Shown here: positions 32,730-33,947 of the stretch, piece by piece
Position numbering within the stretch: the first letter of the stretch is position 1
How the letters are laid out: every line of letters begins with the position of its first letter
NCBI GenBank assembly: GCA_946478985.1
Contig: CAMLDZ010000025.1
Span: 1 to 33,947 of the forward strand
DNA: 33,947 bases
Reading direction: 5' to 3'
Source: an uncultured Solimonas sp.
GTDB taxonomy: Bacteria; Pseudomonadota; Gammaproteobacteria; Nevskiales; Nevskiaceae
The notes under the pieces: generated by a model
What the model saw: only the letters and a program-made list of their open reading frames with translations
Database searches by the model: none
What the model was told of the DNA's origin: nothing
Translations under genes and position numbers: made by a program

Positions 32730-33790
32730 GGCTGCCGCTCGATCGCGGCCGGCGGCAGGCGCCGACGGCGCGCGGCGCGGTGCGGACCTCGCGCATCTTC
32801 GCCCGCGCCAGCGCTTCGCCGGAGCGCATCCTGCTCAAGCGCCTGGCGTTCCTCACGCTGCTGATCGCCGCCGTGGTGCTGGCGCTGTGGCTCGATCGCG
32901 CCGGACTGCGCGACGCGGTCGACGGCGAGATCAGCTTCGCAGACGTGGTGTACTTCACCGCCGTCACGGTCACCACGGTCGGTTACGGCGACATCGTTCC
33001 GGTCACCGACCGCGCGCGCGCCATCGACGCGATTCTGCTGACGCCGGCACGCCTGATGATCTGGCTGATCTTCCTGGGCACGGCTTACGAACTGGTGTTG
33101 CACCGCTGGCTGGAGAACCGACGCATGCAGAGACTGCAGCAATCCATGCAACAGCATCTGGTGATTTGCGGCTATGGCCACAGCGGCCAGAGTGCGGCGC
33201 TGGAGGCCGTCGCGCGTGGCACCCCGCCGGCGCAGATCCTGGTGCTGGACCGTGACGAGTCGCGCCTGCGGCAGGCGGCCGACGACGGCTTCGTGGGTTT
33301 CCGCGGCGATGCCACCCGCGAACAAGATCTGCGCGACGCCGGCATCGATGATGCGCAGGCGGTACTGATCTGCCTGGGCAACGATGCCGCCGCCGTGCTG
33401 GCAGTCCTCACGGTCAGGCAGGTGCACACCAGCATCCGCGTCATCTGCAATGTCAGCGAGGCCGAAAACATCAAGCTGATCCGTCAGGCGGGCGCCAATG
33501 CCATCGTCACGCCGTCCATCGTCGGCGGCTATCTGATGGCTGATTCGCTGCAGTCCTCCAACATCGTCGACTACCTCTCCGATCTCATGCGCGCCGACGG
33601 CCGCGTTCGCCTCAGCGAGCGCGCGCCGCATGCGCACGAACTGGGGCTGGATCTGCGCGAGCTGCGCCCCGGTCTGGGCCTGCGCCTGTATCGCGACGGT
33701 CAGCCGGTCGGCCCCTGGCAGGGCGAAGACTCGCGCATCCGCGCCGGCGATGTGCTGTTGATCGTCGAGGCCAATGCGGTGCCGGACTGA
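32726..33790 (+). CDS. Two-helix K+ channel with TrkA-N (RCK) domain
   Basis: A 354-residue membrane protein of the MthK/Kch type. TM1 is about 39-56, the pore loop has the selectivity filter TVGYGD (84-89), and TM2 is about 101-125. A cytoplasmic RCK domain begins HLVICGYGHSGQSAAL (144-159, Rossmann GxGxxG) and continues with LVLDRDE, GDATREQDL and AVLICLGNDAAAVL. A TrkA-C-like segment is at the end. RCK domains gate the pore by binding nucleotides or cations. GTG 32726 overlaps the ClcA stop (GTGA), so it is translated after ClcA. It could provide a K+ leak that offsets charge moved by ClcA (inference). Confidence 0.9.
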   Translation: MRLPLDRGRRQAPTARGAVRTSRIFARASASPERILLKRLAFLTLLIAAVVLALWLDRAGLRDAVDGEISFADVVYFTAVTVTTVGYGDIVPVTDRARAIDAILLTPARLMIWLIFLGTAYELVLHRWLENRRMQRLQQSMQQHLVICGYGHSGQSAALEAVARGTPPAQILVLDRDESRLRQAADDGFVGFRGDATREQDLRDAGIDDAQAVLICLGNDAAAVLAVLTVRQVHTSIRVICNVSEAENIKLIRQAGANAIVTPSIVGGYLMADSLQSSNIVDYLSDLMRADGRVRLSERAPHAHELGLDLRELRPGLGLRLYRDGQPVGPWQGEDSRIRAGDVLLIVEANAVPD

Positions 33791-33852
33791 GCGTCGACAC
33801 CGCGATCGAGTGGATCGCCAGCGGCGACCCGGACCGGCAGCCGCCTGGCCTC

Positions 33853-33880
33853 CTAGGGCCTGTTAACGCTATGGCCGCCG
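33853..33880. repeat. Inverted copy of the left-end repeat tail
   Basis: On the minus strand this stretch matches 111-138 in 27 of 28 positions, ending in GTTAACAGGCCCTAG. The palindromic part of the left element (12-100) is not seen beside it. It contains the stop codon and last codons of the minus-strand hydrolase. The 62 bases between the K+ channel stop and this copy (33791-33852) hold no recognised feature. Confidence 0.75.
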
Positions 33881-33947
33881 AGGAATTGCTCCAGCGCGGC
33901 AAGCAGCAGCTCGGGGTGAGAGTGATGCGGCGCATGGCCGGCACCCT
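33853..33947 (-). CDS. Alpha/beta hydrolase, C-terminal end (partial)
   Basis: The minus-strand frame entering from the right edge reads GAGHAPHHSHPELLLAALEQFL and then ends GGHSVNRP and TAG. The GxGHxPxxxxP block followed by a LLAALEQFL helix is the usual ending of alpha/beta hydrolases, and the first His of GHAPHH is the probable catalytic histidine. About 30 residues are visible and the rest lies outside the window. The last residues are encoded by the repeat tail, which supplies the stop codon. Substrate and full length are unknown; a link to the ring-cleavage cluster far to the left is not supported. Confidence 0.6.
   Translation of the reverse strand, partial: GAGHAPHHSHPELLLAALEQFLGGHSVNRP

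Noticed and set aside
135..33880. The whole interval as a composite transposon or invertible island bounded by the end repeats
   Set aside because: The shared tail is only 28 bases, no recombinase or transposase is present, and the genes look like ordinary chromosomal content.
33612..33944. Minus-strand frame over the K+ channel end and hydrolase region
   Set aside because: Out of frame with the hydrolase ending and antisense to the channel; no domain seen.

Overview
The window reads as chromosomal DNA of a G+C-rich, metabolically versatile gammaproteobacterium. A member of the Nevskiales/Solimonadaceae or a relative is my best guess. That guess is inference from codon use, the homodimeric AceE-type E1, a MalT/AlkS-like regulator, OlsF-like lipid genes and aromatic-catabolism genes; it is not proven. 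Genes are tightly packed and no gene-free stretch exceeds 300 bases. I found no rRNA, tRNA, CRISPR array, transposase or phage gene.

Layout: (1) 1-138 is a palindromic dispersed repeat that abuts a phosphotransferase gene lacking its start. (2) 1194-3920 is a large MalT/AlkS-type LuxR regulator. (3) 4107-14076 is a divergent catabolic cluster. Leftward from 9160 run a VOC/extradiol-type dioxygenase, a SnoaL-like protein, a complete AceE-type 2-oxoacid dehydrogenase E1, a second SnoaL-like protein and an SDR. Rightward from 9309 run an FAH-family hydrolase/isomerase, a Rieske oxygenase, an FAD phenol-hydroxylase-type monooxygenase and a TetR regulator. A perfect 10-bp palindrome lies between the two arms. 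(4) 14067-18560, all leftward, holds an OlsF-like fused acyltransferase, a FATP-type acyl-CoA synthetase, an SRPBCC protein and a NIPSNAP protein. (5) 18781-24083, rightward, holds an AraC regulator, an overlapping trio (four-helix membrane protein, DinB-like protein, membrane-anchored ATP-grasp ligase), a secreted YHS protein, a DoxX-like membrane protein and an outer-membrane barrel. (6) 24110-28218 holds a sterol-desaturase-like hydroxylase, a secreted repeat protein, a secreted EF-hand protein and a divergent OmpR-type two-component system. (7) 28283-33790 holds an enoyl-CoA hydratase, a large inverted repeat, an MFS exporter with a divergent AraC regulator, and a ClcA antiporter overlapping a TrkA-N potassium channel gene. 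(8) The right edge holds the last codons of an alpha/beta hydrolase on the minus strand, whose stop codon lies inside a second, inverted copy of the left-end repeat's tail.

How the genes may work together: the cluster at 4107-14076 looks like a degradative pathway for an unidentified aromatic compound. The inferred steps are Rieske and flavin hydroxylation, VOC-type ring cleavage, FAH-type processing of the cleavage product, SDR oxidation, and possibly conversion of a released 2-oxo acid to acyl-CoA by the local E1. The TetR product is the likely repressor at the 9216-9225 palindrome. The neighbouring lipid genes and enoyl-CoA hydratase fit an organism that handles hydrophobic substrates. The most interesting candidates are the orphan AceE inside a ring-cleavage operon, the DinB/ATP-grasp/membrane-protein trio, and the ClcA/K+ channel pair.
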